DNA of 33,023 bases from Lachnospiraceae bacterium UBA4381 (GCA_002391105.1 DGRT01000119.1:1-33023); one strand, 5' to 3'. Positions 7,869 through 16,013 are shown, counted from the first letter of the stretch. The notes: generated by a model not told the origin, from the sequence alone. Numbers and translations: made by a program.

Positions 7869-8795
7869 TTATTCATTCGCATTTTTCTTAAGCGAATCTG
7901 CAACAAGCGCTCCGAGTGCAAGTGAATTGACCTTAACCTCAAAGCTGTCAGATCTGGAGGTAAGAATAACCGGTGCGGCTGTACCTGTGATAAGATTACC
8001 ATTTCTTACCTTTGCAAAATGTACCAGACCTTTATAGAGTATATTTCCGGCATGAATATCAGGGAACAGAAGTATATCCGCATCGCCTACTATCTTTCTG
8101 TCTGTAGCACCCTTATGCGCTGCAGCCTCAGGGCATATAGCAAGATCCAGTGACAGAGGTCCATCAACGATGCATCCTGTTATCTCTCCCTCTTCATTCA
8201 TTCTGGTGAGCTCAGCAGCCTCAACTGTTACGGGCATCTTGGGATTAACGACCTCAACTGTCGCAAGCGGGGCAACCTTTGGATTCTCGATACCGCAGGC
8301 ATTACATATCTCAACAGTATTCTTGATGATGCTGACCTTATCCTCAAGAGTAGGATATGGGATAAATGCAACATCTGTCAGGAACAAAAGCTGATCCACG
8401 CCTTCCATGTCAAATACACACACATGTGAAAGCGGTCTTCCGGAACGAAGTCCGATCTCCTTATCAAGTACACTCTTCAGGAAATCCTTTGTATCTATAA
8501 GCCCCTTCATATACATGTCAGCCTTACCATCATGGACCAGCTTGACTGCCACACGGGATGCCTCAATAGTATCCTTTACATCCACAACCTCATACTCGCT
8601 AAGGTCCATGTTCAGTCCGGCAGCTATCTCACTGATCTTATCCGCATCACCAACAAGAATAGAATCAGCTATGTTTCTCTCCTTCGCAGCCTTAACAGCA
8701 AGAAGCACCTCTGTATCCTGAGCAACAGCAACAGAAACCTTCTTTCTGGAAATCTGCGACAGACTTTCAAAAAGATCGTCAAAACTCTTCTTCAT
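7869..8795 (-). CDS. ptb: phosphate butyryltransferase
   Basis: This enzyme exchanges CoA for phosphate on butyryl-CoA, producing butyryl phosphate for Buk. The sequence fits the phosphate acetyl/butyryltransferase family: VSVAVAQDTEVLLAV at the N terminus, ADMYMKGLIDTKDFLKSVL, then the long VCVFDMEG...FLTDVAFIPYPTLEDK region. It continues with GCIVDGPLSLDLAI and a C-terminal DILLFPDIHAGNILYKGL block typical of Ptb. The frame is open from ATG 8807, but ATG 8795 has GAGGAAAATT at proper spacing, giving 308 aa. It is the first gene of an operon whose promoter lies at 8917-8946 and whose leader carries a hairpin. Confidence 0.94.
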   Translation of the reverse strand: MKKSFDDLFESLSQISRKKVSVAVAQDTEVLLAVKAAKERNIADSILVGDADKISEIAAGLNMDLSEYEVVDVKDTIEASRVAVKLVHDGKADMYMKGLIDTKDFLKSVLDKEIGLRSGRPLSHVCVFDMEGVDQLLFLTDVAFIPYPTLEDKVSIIKNTVEICNACGIENPKVAPLATVEVVNPKMPVTVEAAELTRMNEEGEITGCIVDGPLSLDLAICPEAAAHKGATDRKIVGDADILLFPDIHAGNILYKGLVHFAKVRNGNLITGTAAPVILTSRSDSFEVKVNSLALGALVADSLKKNANE

Positions 8796-8843
8796 AATTT
8801 TCCTCATTTCCCTTCTTCATAATTTCTACTGACGTTTTACTAT

Positions 8844-8916
8844 TACAAAGCAAAAACTCTGTATGACAATACGCAATGCTTTTGGAGTAACGCATGCATT
8901 TAAGTCATACAGAGTT
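8844..8916 (-). promoter_or_regulatory. 5' leader hairpin of the ptb-buk operon (possible attenuator)
   Basis: Plus-strand arms 8855-8867 (AACTCTGTATGAC) and 8904-8916 (GTCATACAGAGTT) are perfect 13-bp inverted repeats enclosing 36 bases, with a smaller AATGC/GCATT pairing inside. On the minus strand the stem begins right after the predicted -10 box and is followed by GAGTTTTTGCTTTG. The transcript would therefore start with this structure. It may stabilise the 5' end, or, given the T-run, act as a conditional terminator. Alternatively it ends readthrough from folP. Confidence 0.6.
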
Positions 8917-8946
8917 ATTATATCACATATTAATTAAATGTGACAA
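8917..8946 (-). promoter_or_regulatory. sigma-A-type promoter of ptb-buk
   Basis: On the minus strand a -35 TTGTCA (8946-8941) is separated by 18 bp from a perfect -10 TATAAT (8922-8917). The -35 hexamer is the outer arm of the palindromic repeat that ends folP. Transcription would begin about seven bases downstream, near 8910, at the edge of the leader hairpin. Confidence 0.6.
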
Positions 8947-8998
8947 GGGGACAGGCACCTTGTCACATTTGTGACAGGGGGACAGGCACCTTGTCACA
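8939..8998. repeat. interspersed palindromic repeat, two direct copies
   Basis: Two 27-bp units lie at 8940-8966 and 8971-8997. Each has arms GTGACAAGG and CCTTGTCAC (second copy GTGACAGGG on the left) around a GGACAGGCA centre. The same unit occurs at 24041-24124. The right end of the second copy supplies the TGA stop of folP, and the left arm of the first supplies a probable -35 box for ptb. No transposase is near. Units with a GGGGACAGGCACC core occur in many bacterial genomes as REP-like elements; that attribution is from memory. Confidence 0.8.
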
Positions 8999-9950
8999 TT
9001 TTTATTGCTTCGTACATATCGAGTGCTCTTCGATTAGCCTTAACATTATGAACTCTTACCATTGAACATCCTGCCATTGCTGCAACAATAGATGTGGTAA
9101 TGGTTCCTTCCTCTCTCTCTTCCACCGGAAGACCAAGTGCATTTCCTATAACAGACTTTCTGGAAGCACCGAGCAGCATCGGCATTCCGGTTCTTTCTCT
9201 TATTAATGCAAGATTATTCAGTACTGTAAGATTTTCTCTTTGGGTTTTGGCGAAGCCAACGCCCGGATCTACTATGATTTTATCCCAACTGATACCGGCA
9301 TCCAAGGCTATTCCTATACTGTCAGTAAGTCCCTCGACCACCCTTAGAGCAACCTCTTCTTCTTTTGCATATCTTGAAATGATAAACCTTTCCGTAGTTT
9401 GCTTTGAAGCATCTGCATAACTTTCTCCGGATGAATACATACTTGAAGCTTTACGATTTTCAGATAATCCGGCATATTTTTCAATTATTGCACCACGTTC
9501 TTCAAGCGTTCTCCCCATATGGTCATTATGCATTATAACAACGGGAGCCTTATACCTTGCTATAACCTCTGCCATCCTGTCATCGTATCTAAGTCCCCAG
9601 ATATCATTGATAAGATCTGCGCCAGCTTCGAGAGAGGCTTTTGCCACCTCGCTCTTATAGGTATCTACAGATATTGGAATATCAAGCCTTGACCTGATCA
9701 GCTCCACCACTCTGCATACTCTCTCTATTTCTTCTTCCACACTAATCTTAGTATATCCCGGACGGGTACTCTCCCCGCCCACATCTATAATATCCGCTCC
9801 CTCCTCAAGCATTTTCTCAGCCTGCGCGAGTGACGCGTCTTTATCGAGAAATCTACCGCCATCTGAAAATGAATCAGGAGTAACATTAAGTATCCCCATA
9901 ATATATGTATGTCCTGTATTCATATTAAATTCCTGTTTTCCTATAATCAT
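8994..9950 (-). CDS. folP: dihydropteroate synthase
   Basis: DHPS condenses p-aminobenzoate with hydroxymethyl-dihydropterin pyrophosphate in folate synthesis and is the sulfonamide target. All signature blocks are present: IMGILNVTPDSFSDGG, DIIDVGGESTRPG, ISVDTYKSEVA, LINDIWG, VVIMHN, IIVDPGVGFAKT, LLGASRKSVIG and the C-terminal MVRVHNVKANR. At 318 aa it is about 40 longer than common homologs; the excess lies after the VVIMHN strand (about 145-195), a stretch rich in Ser, Glu and Lys that looks like a surface loop. No other folate gene is adjacent. The stop codon and last base pairs are provided by the palindromic repeat, so the original C terminus may have been altered slightly. Confidence 0.95.
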   Translation of the reverse strand: MIIGKQEFNMNTGHTYIMGILNVTPDSFSDGGRFLDKDASLAQAEKMLEEGADIIDVGGESTRPGYTKISVEEEIERVCRVVELIRSRLDIPISVDTYKSEVAKASLEAGADLINDIWGLRYDDRMAEVIARYKAPVVIMHNDHMGRTLEERGAIIEKYAGLSENRKASSMYSSGESYADASKQTTERFIISRYAKEEEVALRVVEGLTDSIGIALDAGISWDKIIVDPGVGFAKTQRENLTVLNNLALIRERTGMPMLLGASRKSVIGNALGLPVEEREEGTITTSIVAAMAGCSMVRVHNVKANRRALDMYEAIKM

Positions 9951-10080
9951 ATCTTTTCTCCAGATTCATCTATTCTTGTAAATCAACTCATTCCCGGGTT
10001 TCTTTCCCAAAACTAGTACAATGTTTCGTAATTAGCTGCACATTCATTATTCGCAAAATGTTTTTCTTAGATTATTAGCT

Positions 10081-10119
10081 AAAAAACGCATCTGCTCCCC
10101 ATAAATGAAAACAGACGCG
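10081..10119 (-). terminator. intrinsic terminator downstream of the YuiD-like gene
   Basis: On the minus strand CGCGTCTG and CAGATGCG form an 8-bp stem (one G-U pair) around a 17-base loop, followed by TTTTTTAGC. It lies in the 281-bp gap between folP and the DUF212 gene, about 110 bp beyond the latter's stop. No other gene was found in this gap. Confidence 0.6.
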
Positions 10120-10231
10120 CTTTTATATCAGTTTAAAATGTGCCAGTACATCGTATATTAACAAGCAAGTCCAATCACGCAGAATAAGACTTCATGCATG
10201 CAGGATAAAGCTTAAAGCTGCGTGGATATAC

Positions 10232-10687
10232 TTATAGATGTAATACAAATCCAACCAGCAGTCCGAGCACGCACCCCATAACCACCTGTAATGGCGTATG
10301 TCCTACAAATTCCTTAAGCTTCTCTTCATTGGATAACTCAGTACCACTGAGTTTTTCCATAAGCTCCGTCATCTCATTCAACACCTTCGCCTGCTTTCCG
10401 GTTTCCAGACGCACTCCCATCGCATCATGCATTACCACTATAGCCATTATAGTAGCTATAGCAAAAACCGGAGATGCGAATCCACACTCAAGTCCTGCCG
10501 AAAGAGCAACAGCGGAAACTGTCGCAGAGTGTCCGCTCGGCATACCTCCATCACCAAAAAGCCTCTCTAGCTGAAGCTTTTTATTTACGATCAAAAATAT
10601 AATCGTCTTGAGAATCTGAGCCGAAGCCCAGCCAATCAGACCACTTACAAGTATTTTATTAGATAATAACTGGTTAATATATTCCAC
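10232..10687 (-). CDS. DUF212 / YuiD-like divergent PAP2-family membrane protein
   Basis: The 151-aa protein matches the DUF212 family (B. subtilis YuiD type), related to acid phosphatase/vanadium haloperoxidases. Diagnostic blocks are GWASAQILKT near the N terminus, GDGGMPSGHSATVSA (the PSGH phosphatase motif), MHDAMGVRLETGKQAKVLNE, and KEFVGHTPLQVVMGCVLG near the end. Three to four membrane helices are expected. The His of PSGH and the late GHTPLQ His could form a phosphatase site acting on a lipid phosphate, but the substrate of this family is not established. It starts 51 bp downstream of the second zinc-ribbon gene and may be co-transcribed with it. Confidence 0.85.
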   Translation of the reverse strand: MEYINQLLSNKILVSGLIGWASAQILKTIIFLIVNKKLQLERLFGDGGMPSGHSATVSAVALSAGLECGFASPVFAIATIMAIVVMHDAMGVRLETGKQAKVLNEMTELMEKLSGTELSNEEKLKEFVGHTPLQVVMGCVLGLLVGFVLHL

Positions 10688-10738
10688 AAATAATATCCTG
10701 ATTCCATTTAATATTTTTAAGCTTTGAAGCTGTAGTTA

Positions 10739-12007
10739 TTATGAATTCTGCTGCTTAGCCTTCTTATCAACAGTCTTTCTAAGGAAGTTATCATATCGAT
10801 TAGTAATCCTGAAGCTGCCCTTTACAACAAAGTCCAGAGCCTTACTTCCCTTATGGACACTCTTGGTTCCACCCTTCAGAGTAAATGCAACTATAAGCGC
10901 AACTATAAGAGAGACTATTCCGGTTCCAATAATTCCAGTGGCTGCCAGATGACCTGTTGCTGCAATAATACCTATAAGTATTCCCCAGAGCACTGCAAGC
11001 AGTCCAAACAGAACCCCAAAGAACTTGCCCTTACTATAAGGAACATCCCCAACCAGCTTTCCTGTCTGACCGTTCATGGCAAATACATACTTATTTCCAT
11101 TCCATACCGTATTCAGAATCCATACGGGATATAATGCATATTTATATGCACTGCTCATCTTGTTAAATGTACTGAATTTCTCGTGAACACTTGAATAATC
11201 CTTAACCTGTCCACGAAGAAGATCCTTTGCGGTCTGTTCCATTCTCTGGTCTGCACGTCCTACACACTGCTCAGGTGTAACATCATATCTGTCAGCCAGA
11301 TAACCAGCCATATAAGCCGAGCTGTAAGGAACAGCAGCACTTACATCGTAAGGCTCAATAGAATCCATGAGCGCATCATCCATCTTGTTTGATGCATCTG
11401 CAGGAACATTCATAAACTGCATATCACCTTCACGCATTACATCATAGTAGCTGGTTTCTTTATACTCATACTGAGCATCCGAATGTTTCCTCTCCACAGT
11501 TGCTTCATACTGCGCCCCGGCATGAACATAGGCATCAAAGAGCCAGAAAGGAACATATACACCCTTTATCTCACTGATATGATTTCCTGATTTAAATGCT
11601 GCAGGAGCCAGCTTAATCTTATTGACATGCTCGCTCAGCTTCTGCTGTGCAGCTTTCTTATCCAGCTTAAATGGGATCATCAGATCAGGCCTCAGCGAAC
11701 CTGCAAACTTGCTGGATATAACAATAGGATTATCACAATATGGGCACTTGGTAGATGCCATACTCTGATCTCCAACTACTTCACCGCCACAGTTCTTACA
11801 TTCATAAACCACGAGACCTTCTTCATTGATATTCCACTCGTCTTTTTTCTCCTGATACTGTGCCTGACCACTCTGTGCCAGCATAGCCTCATACTCTGCC
11901 ACCGTATATTCAGAACCACAACTTGTACATACAAGCTTCTGCTTCTGACTGCTGAACTGAAGTGAACCACCACAATTCATACATTTGTAGTTCGATAACT
12001 CTGCCAT
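10739..12007 (-). CDS. double zinc-ribbon (TFIIB-type) membrane protein, second paralog
   Basis: The 422-aa product starts with two four-Cys zinc ribbons (Cys9, 12, 27, 30 and Cys70, 73, 88, 91), then a DLMIPFKLDKKAAQQKL segment and an IKGVYVPFWLFDAYV block. A region with ISSAYMAGYLADRYDV-like sequence follows, then a YALYPVWILNTVW strand before two membrane helices (about 325-380). It shares these blocks, in order, with the protein at 1168-2877 but lacks the long C-terminal extension with extra membrane segments. It is not adjacent to a TPM gene; its downstream neighbour is the DUF212 protein. GGAGGG nine bases before ATG 12007 supports the start. The 275 bp upstream of it hold no other gene. 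Molecular function unknown. Confidence 0.8.
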   Translation of the reverse strand: MAELSNYKCMNCGGSLQFSSQKQKLVCTSCGSEYTVAEYEAMLAQSGQAQYQEKKDEWNINEEGLVVYECKNCGGEVVGDQSMASTKCPYCDNPIVISSKFAGSLRPDLMIPFKLDKKAAQQKLSEHVNKIKLAPAAFKSGNHISEIKGVYVPFWLFDAYVHAGAQYEATVERKHSDAQYEYKETSYYDVMREGDMQFMNVPADASNKMDDALMDSIEPYDVSAAVPYSSAYMAGYLADRYDVTPEQCVGRADQRMEQTAKDLLRGQVKDYSSVHEKFSTFNKMSSAYKYALYPVWILNTVWNGNKYVFAMNGQTGKLVGDVPYSKGKFFGVLFGLLAVLWGILIGIIAATGHLAATGIIGTGIVSLIVALIVAFTLKGGTKSVHKGSKALDFVVKGSFRITNRYDNFLRKTVDKKAKQQNS

Positions 12008-12281
12008 TCCTTTTAACCCTCCACTATTTTCCTAAATCAACTTTCGTGATTCAATTAACTGATTTAAGCTACAATTTTATAATGTAACCGTCATCATATT
12101 GCTCATGAATACTTTCCACCCCTTCAATCCGAGCCATATATTTCCATGACTAATTTCCGGCAGAAAAAAGCATTCACAGAGCTAAGTATAACAAATTATT
12201 TGCAAAAGTTATACTACAAATTTACAAAGAAGGTTTGGTTTTTATTGTCTTTTATGCCATTCTCTCAATAAAACAGAAAAT

Positions 12282-12635
12282 CTAATCCTCTTCCTCGTGG
12301 ACAATCTCCATAACCTTCTTCATCTTATTCCACTTCTTCTCGTCAATATCAATATAATCCCTGACAGTTTTAACCTCGCTATATCCGGACAAGGTTCTGA
12401 ACTGAACCAGCACATTTTCCATATTCCGTCTATCCTGGCATAGCCGATACAAAGTGGTTTTCAATGAGATATCATTATCTCTTGCCTCACTCTTCACCGC
12501 ATTGATATATTGATTAAGAACCTCAGTATCATGCGTATCTTTACCCGCCTTCTTGCAACGGCTTTTACCTTCTTCAAATGTAACAAAAGCCTCAAATGCT
12601 CGTCTCATATACAAAGCAAAAAGCTCGTAATCCAC
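12282..12635 (-). CDS. unrecognised protein, probably the 3' part of a frameshifted gene
   Basis: The frame, if started at GTG 12635, gives a 117-aa soluble, helix-rich, charged product (YELFALYMRRAFEAFVTFEE ... MKKVMEIVHEEED). I do not recognise a family. It overlaps the end of the upstream small frame (12605-12763) by 31 bp. Adding one G to the GGG run at 12635-12637 would join both frames into one product of about 160 aa, with no intervening stop. That makes a single-base deletion in a homopolymer (true mutation or assembly error) plausible; two overlapping genes are the alternative. The local ribosome binding site for GTG is weak. No terminator was identified directly after it. Confidence 0.5.
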   Translation of the reverse strand: MDYELFALYMRRAFEAFVTFEEGKSRCKKAGKDTHDTEVLNQYINAVKSEARDNDISLKTTLYRLCQDRRNMENVLVQFRTLSGYSEVKTVRDYIDIDEKKWNKMKKVMEIVHEEED

Positions 12636-12763
12636 CCAAGATTCTTCTCAGCCTTGAAAAACTCTTCAAAGATTTCCTCATCAGTCAGCATATACATAAA
12701 AGTAAAATTCCCCTTGGGAATCTTCACAATCCTGTCTTCAATCAACAGCTCGATATAACACAT
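12605..12763 (-). CDS. small frame, probable 5' part of the frameshifted gene
   Basis: ATG 12763 follows AAAGGGG at seven bases, a fair ribosome binding site. The 52-aa product begins MCYIELLIEDRIVKIPKGNF and continues FMYMLTDEEIFEEFFKAEKN before the frame runs out in LGWITSFLLCI. The last eight or so residues look unlike protein and probably arise only after the frame is lost, since the overlapping frame continues in a more natural way (DYELFALYMRRAFEAF). No family is recognised for the intact or broken product. Confidence 0.45.
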   Translation of the reverse strand: MCYIELLIEDRIVKIPKGNFTFMYMLTDEEIFEEFFKAEKNLGWITSFLLCI

Positions 12764-12816
12764 GGATAACCCCTTTCACATAACCTCACAGAGGGCTTGT
12801 TTTGCCAAACATCATC

Positions 12817-12860
12817 AAAAAAGCACTATACGTATTTTATCATTGAAATGCGTATAGTGC
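12817..12860 (-). terminator. intrinsic terminator beyond the surface-protein gene
   Basis: On the minus strand GCACTATACG (12860-12851) pairs with CGTATAGTGC (12832-12823) around an 18-base loop, followed by TTTTTTGATG. It is about 100 bp after the stop of the 950-aa gene. A closer hairpin (AAAGGAAG/CTTCCTTT, around 12900-12925) has no good T-run. A related hairpin lies at 15893-15934. Confidence 0.7.
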
Positions 12861-12958
12861 TATACGTTATTTTATGTGATATCCTCGATAATAAGCCAAA
12901 GGAAGCGTACTCTTACTTCCTTTTAGGGTTCTCATATATTATCAATATCTATAAGTAA

Positions 12959-15811
12959 CTATTGGCAGACACCATCAGAACCAATCCAGTAGCCATCGAC
13001 ATACTGGCTGGTCACCATGTAACCATCTGAACCGAAGTAGTACCAGCTGCCGTTGATCTTCTGCCAGCAGTTTTGTGCCCACCAGCCGGAGGTATCCTCA
13101 AACCACCAGCCTTTGCTATTGCCCTTCCAGCTTCCTTTGCCAGAATATTCAAGGGCGCCATTACCGCTTAGCCAGTAACCATCAACCCATTCACTTGCTG
13201 CCATATAACCATCAGCTCCGAAATAGTACCAGATGCCATCCACCTTCTGCCAGCTGCTTTTTGGATACCAGCCTGCTGTATCCTCCAGCCACCAGCCAGT
13301 TGCATTTGACTTCCAGGTAAGCACTCCACTGTAGGTCTGATATCCATTGGCATCGTACCAGAGCCCATTTACCCATTCTTTTCTATATATAGGCGAATAA
13401 CCACCTGCTGCTGAGCCTGCACCAACCCCACCAGTTGAGTTATCTCCACCTGCAACATTCCAATCAACATGCCAGCTGCTATCATCTGTCTGTTTCCAGT
13501 CCGCTTTTACTCCGTCATCAGTCACGTCATTCCAGCCTTTACTCCAGTCATAAGAAGTGCCTGAACCAGAACCCGCTTCACCAGAATTACCACTTGAACT
13601 GGAACCGTTGGAATTTCCTCCTGAACTTGAGTTACCGGAATTTCCTCCTGTGCCTGAACTGCCAGAGTTTCCTCCTGTGCCTGAACTACCAGAGTTTCCT
13701 CCTGTGCCTGAGCTGCCAGAGTTTCCCCCTGTTCCTGAGCTGCCAGAGTTTCCTCCTGTTCCTGAGCTGCCAGAGTTTCCTCCTGTACCCGAGCTACTGG
13801 AATTTCCTCCTGTGCCTGAGCCACCAGAAGTACCTCCAGAGTTTGAGCTGCCTCCATCAGTGGAACCACCGCCAGAGCCCGAATCACCATCGTCCTTTGA
13901 CTTTATTTCAAAGCTCTTTTCATAGCTTGAATTAGCAAAAAGTCCCTCTCCTTTAACGGTAATTATCGCCCGGGTTCCATTATCTTTGACATCCATGCTG
14001 TATCGATAGTCCTTAGGAAATGAAAGCGGAATATCTCCATATTTCACAGAAACTGTTGGAACCTGTCCCATATAAGTATTAACTGAGTTAGGCTGTATAT
14101 CCACGGATATATTACAGAATTTTATGTCCATAGAACCATCCTCGCCCACGCGAATGATCCTGTCCACTCCAATTGCAGGGTTATACTTTGGTCTTATTGT
14201 AAGCTTTGTTATTCCCGCTTTATTTATTGTCATAGTAGGGAATTCAGGATCTTCCTTTATGCTGATCATACTGGTATCAGCAGGTATCAGTTCCATATCC
14301 ATAAGATCATATTTAGCATTAATCTTAAGCCAGATTTTGCTGGAACCAACCTTGAATCTCTGATTTGAAAATCCGTAATAATATCCATCCGTTGTATTTT
14401 CCCACAGGTCACTAAACTCTGTTGGAACTGTTTTAGTAGTCGAAACTCCGCATTTATTACAACTTACTGTTATTTTTCCATCCTTAACTTCATTTCCATA
14501 ATTATAGTCATGACCTATTGATGACATTGTACTGCTTGTAGCTGAGAGGTCATTAACAGATATGGTGTAAAATACCACCTCTGAATCCTTCCATGTATAC
14601 CAGACAACCTTTCCATCAATAACCTGTGGATCACAATCCGAGAGACCGCCTTCCATTTCGTAGATTTTTCCCCAGCCGCCATTCGAACTAACCTCTGTAT
14701 AACAAACCTTGTTATCGTGAAGCCACAGCATCAAAGCCTTACTTTCTGATATCTTTACAAGATGGGGAGTGGATGCTCCTGTAGTCTCATTGTTATAATC
14801 CGTCACGTTATAACACCAGGATGTATTAGTACCTTTATAGTACAAATATATATTTCTTTTATTTATGTTATTTCCTATATCTCTGCTGCCAGCAACGATA
14901 TAATTTCCTGAAAGTATTTCAAATCCACCTAAAGAAACTCCAGTGTACTGATATGGCTGTCCATCAATATCGCCATAAGTTATAAGCTTCTCTTCTTTCG
15001 CTATAGTATCGCCTGCATTTTCCCCAAGCTTATACTGATCTGAGTACATCGTTATAGCTCTGGGATTTGCATCGCCATGTTCAACAGCAACAACTCGGCC
15101 ATCATTTATTTCAACGAACTGATTAAAGGAATGGCTCATATAACCATATCTGGTCCTTACCGGTGCGACAAGAGAATCAACTATCTTCATCTGCTCTGTA
15201 TCAACCACAAGCGTTACATCTGCCTGATGTCTGGCTTTGTTTGGATCACTCTTATCTCCATACATAGTATGACAGGTTCTGAAAACAATATACTTTCCGT
15301 AGCTCGCGGCCCTTGCAGAACCAGAATTGAACGGATATACTGTATTTCCCCCATACATACTGGCGCTCGACAGTCTGTTCCAATTCTTATCATATTTGGT
15401 TATGCGGAAGACTTCCTGGGCATCTGATTCAGCCTCATTATTCTGACCTGATAAAATGTAATAGTTAGAATCTGTTGCATAAAATGCACCATATATCGGA
15501 AGATCAATTGTTATCTTCTTATTGTTAATCAGCTTAAAACTGCTGTCGAAGTATTCCACATACAGTGTCTGGTCCCCCACATACTGAACAATCATATATC
15601 CGCCACCGGAAACCGGCTGAATATTTGACTTAATAGTATCACTATACATGTAATAGGTATCCTGGGTTTCCAGATTATTACCGGTAATATCAAGACATAC
15701 ACTTCCACTCACCTTAGCAGAAACACTGGATGAACCAGCCAACAAAGAACCAGTTAGTAAGGATGCAGTCATAACAAAACTAAGCACCGTTGAAATCAGT
15801 TTTTTCTTCAT
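12959..15811 (-). CDS. large secreted protein with Gly/Ser repeat linker and cell-wall-binding repeats
   Basis: The 950-aa product has a clear signal peptide (MKKKLISTVLSFVMTASLLT then GSLLAGSSSVSA with cleavage near Ala32). Residues about 35-450 contain repeated short strands such as GGYMIVQY, NYYILSG, GNYIVAGSR and ALMLWLHD that suggest a beta-propeller-like domain. Beta-rich domains follow (about 450-640). A Gly/Ser/Asn tract of nine 9-residue units (about 658-738) forms a flexible linker. The C-terminal 125 residues carry cell-wall-binding (choline-binding-type) repeats, such as GWWLEDTAGWYPKSSWQKVD and GIWYYFGADGYM. The protein is therefore probably exported and held non-covalently on the wall. 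It stands alone, with related hairpins on each side. The N-terminal domain is not recognised and its ligand is unknown. Confidence 0.85.
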   Translation of the reverse strand: MKKKLISTVLSFVMTASLLTGSLLAGSSSVSAKVSGSVCLDITGNNLETQDTYYMYSDTIKSNIQPVSGGGYMIVQYVGDQTLYVEYFDSSFKLINNKKITIDLPIYGAFYATDSNYYILSGQNNEAESDAQEVFRITKYDKNWNRLSSASMYGGNTVYPFNSGSARAASYGKYIVFRTCHTMYGDKSDPNKARHQADVTLVVDTEQMKIVDSLVAPVRTRYGYMSHSFNQFVEINDGRVVAVEHGDANPRAITMYSDQYKLGENAGDTIAKEEKLITYGDIDGQPYQYTGVSLGGFEILSGNYIVAGSRDIGNNINKRNIYLYYKGTNTSWCYNVTDYNNETTGASTPHLVKISESKALMLWLHDNKVCYTEVSSNGGWGKIYEMEGGLSDCDPQVIDGKVVWYTWKDSEVVFYTISVNDLSATSSTMSSIGHDYNYGNEVKDGKITVSCNKCGVSTTKTVPTEFSDLWENTTDGYYYGFSNQRFKVGSSKIWLKINAKYDLMDMELIPADTSMISIKEDPEFPTMTINKAGITKLTIRPKYNPAIGVDRIIRVGEDGSMDIKFCNISVDIQPNSVNTYMGQVPTVSVKYGDIPLSFPKDYRYSMDVKDNGTRAIITVKGEGLFANSSYEKSFEIKSKDDGDSGSGGGSTDGGSSNSGGTSGGSGTGGNSSSSGTGGNSGSSGTGGNSGSSGTGGNSGSSGTGGNSGSSGTGGNSGSSGTGGNSGNSSSGGNSNGSSSSGNSGEAGSGSGTSYDWSKGWNDVTDDGVKADWKQTDDSSWHVDWNVAGGDNSTGGVGAGSAAGGYSPIYRKEWVNGLWYDANGYQTYSGVLTWKSNATGWWLEDTAGWYPKSSWQKVDGIWYYFGADGYMAASEWVDGYWLSGNGALEYSGKGSWKGNSKGWWFEDTSGWWAQNCWQKINGSWYYFGSDGYMVTSQYVDGYWIGSDGVCQ
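13595..13837 (-). repeat. nine in-frame 27-bp tandem repeats (GGNSGSSGT) in the surface protein
   Basis: Nine 27-bp units encode GGTSGGSGT, GGNSSSSGT, five copies of GGNSGSSGT, GGNSGNSSS and GGNSNGSSS. The five identical units differ only at some wobble positions. Copy number could vary by slippage or recombination without breaking the frame, changing the length of the linker between the exported domain and the wall-binding repeats. Long frames on the opposite strand here are by-products of the repeat composition. Confidence 0.9.
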
Positions 15812-15892
15812 TTGCTATAATCCTCTCTATCAATATCAGATTTAAAACGATTCCTTCAGGACCATATATTTTAACTAAAAAAAACGATAAAG

Positions 15893-15934
15893 AAAAGTAC
15901 TATATGCATTCTAGCACCGAAATGCATATAGTGC
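15893..15934 (-). terminator. terminator after iorB, related to the hairpin at 12817
   Basis: On the minus strand GCACTATATGCATT (15934-15921) pairs with AATGCATATAGTAC (15910-15897), with one mismatch and a 10-base loop, followed by TTTTCTTT. It lies about 80 bp after the iorB stop. Its arms, the GAAATGC side of the loop and the flanking TACGTT resemble the terminator at 12817-12860, so both look like copies of one element. Confidence 0.65.
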
Positions 15935-16013
15935 TTTACGTTCTTTACAACGACATACTTATTGTTCGTTAATAAGTACCGTCTCTTTGGACTTATTTGT
16001 GCCTTATTATGAA

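Noticed and set aside
13435..13935. Long plus-strand and alternate minus frames rich in Pro/Glu/Leu or Gln/Ala in the repeat part of the surface gene
   Set aside because: They arise because a 27-bp repeat without stops stays open in several frames; they lack ribosome binding sites and protein-like composition.
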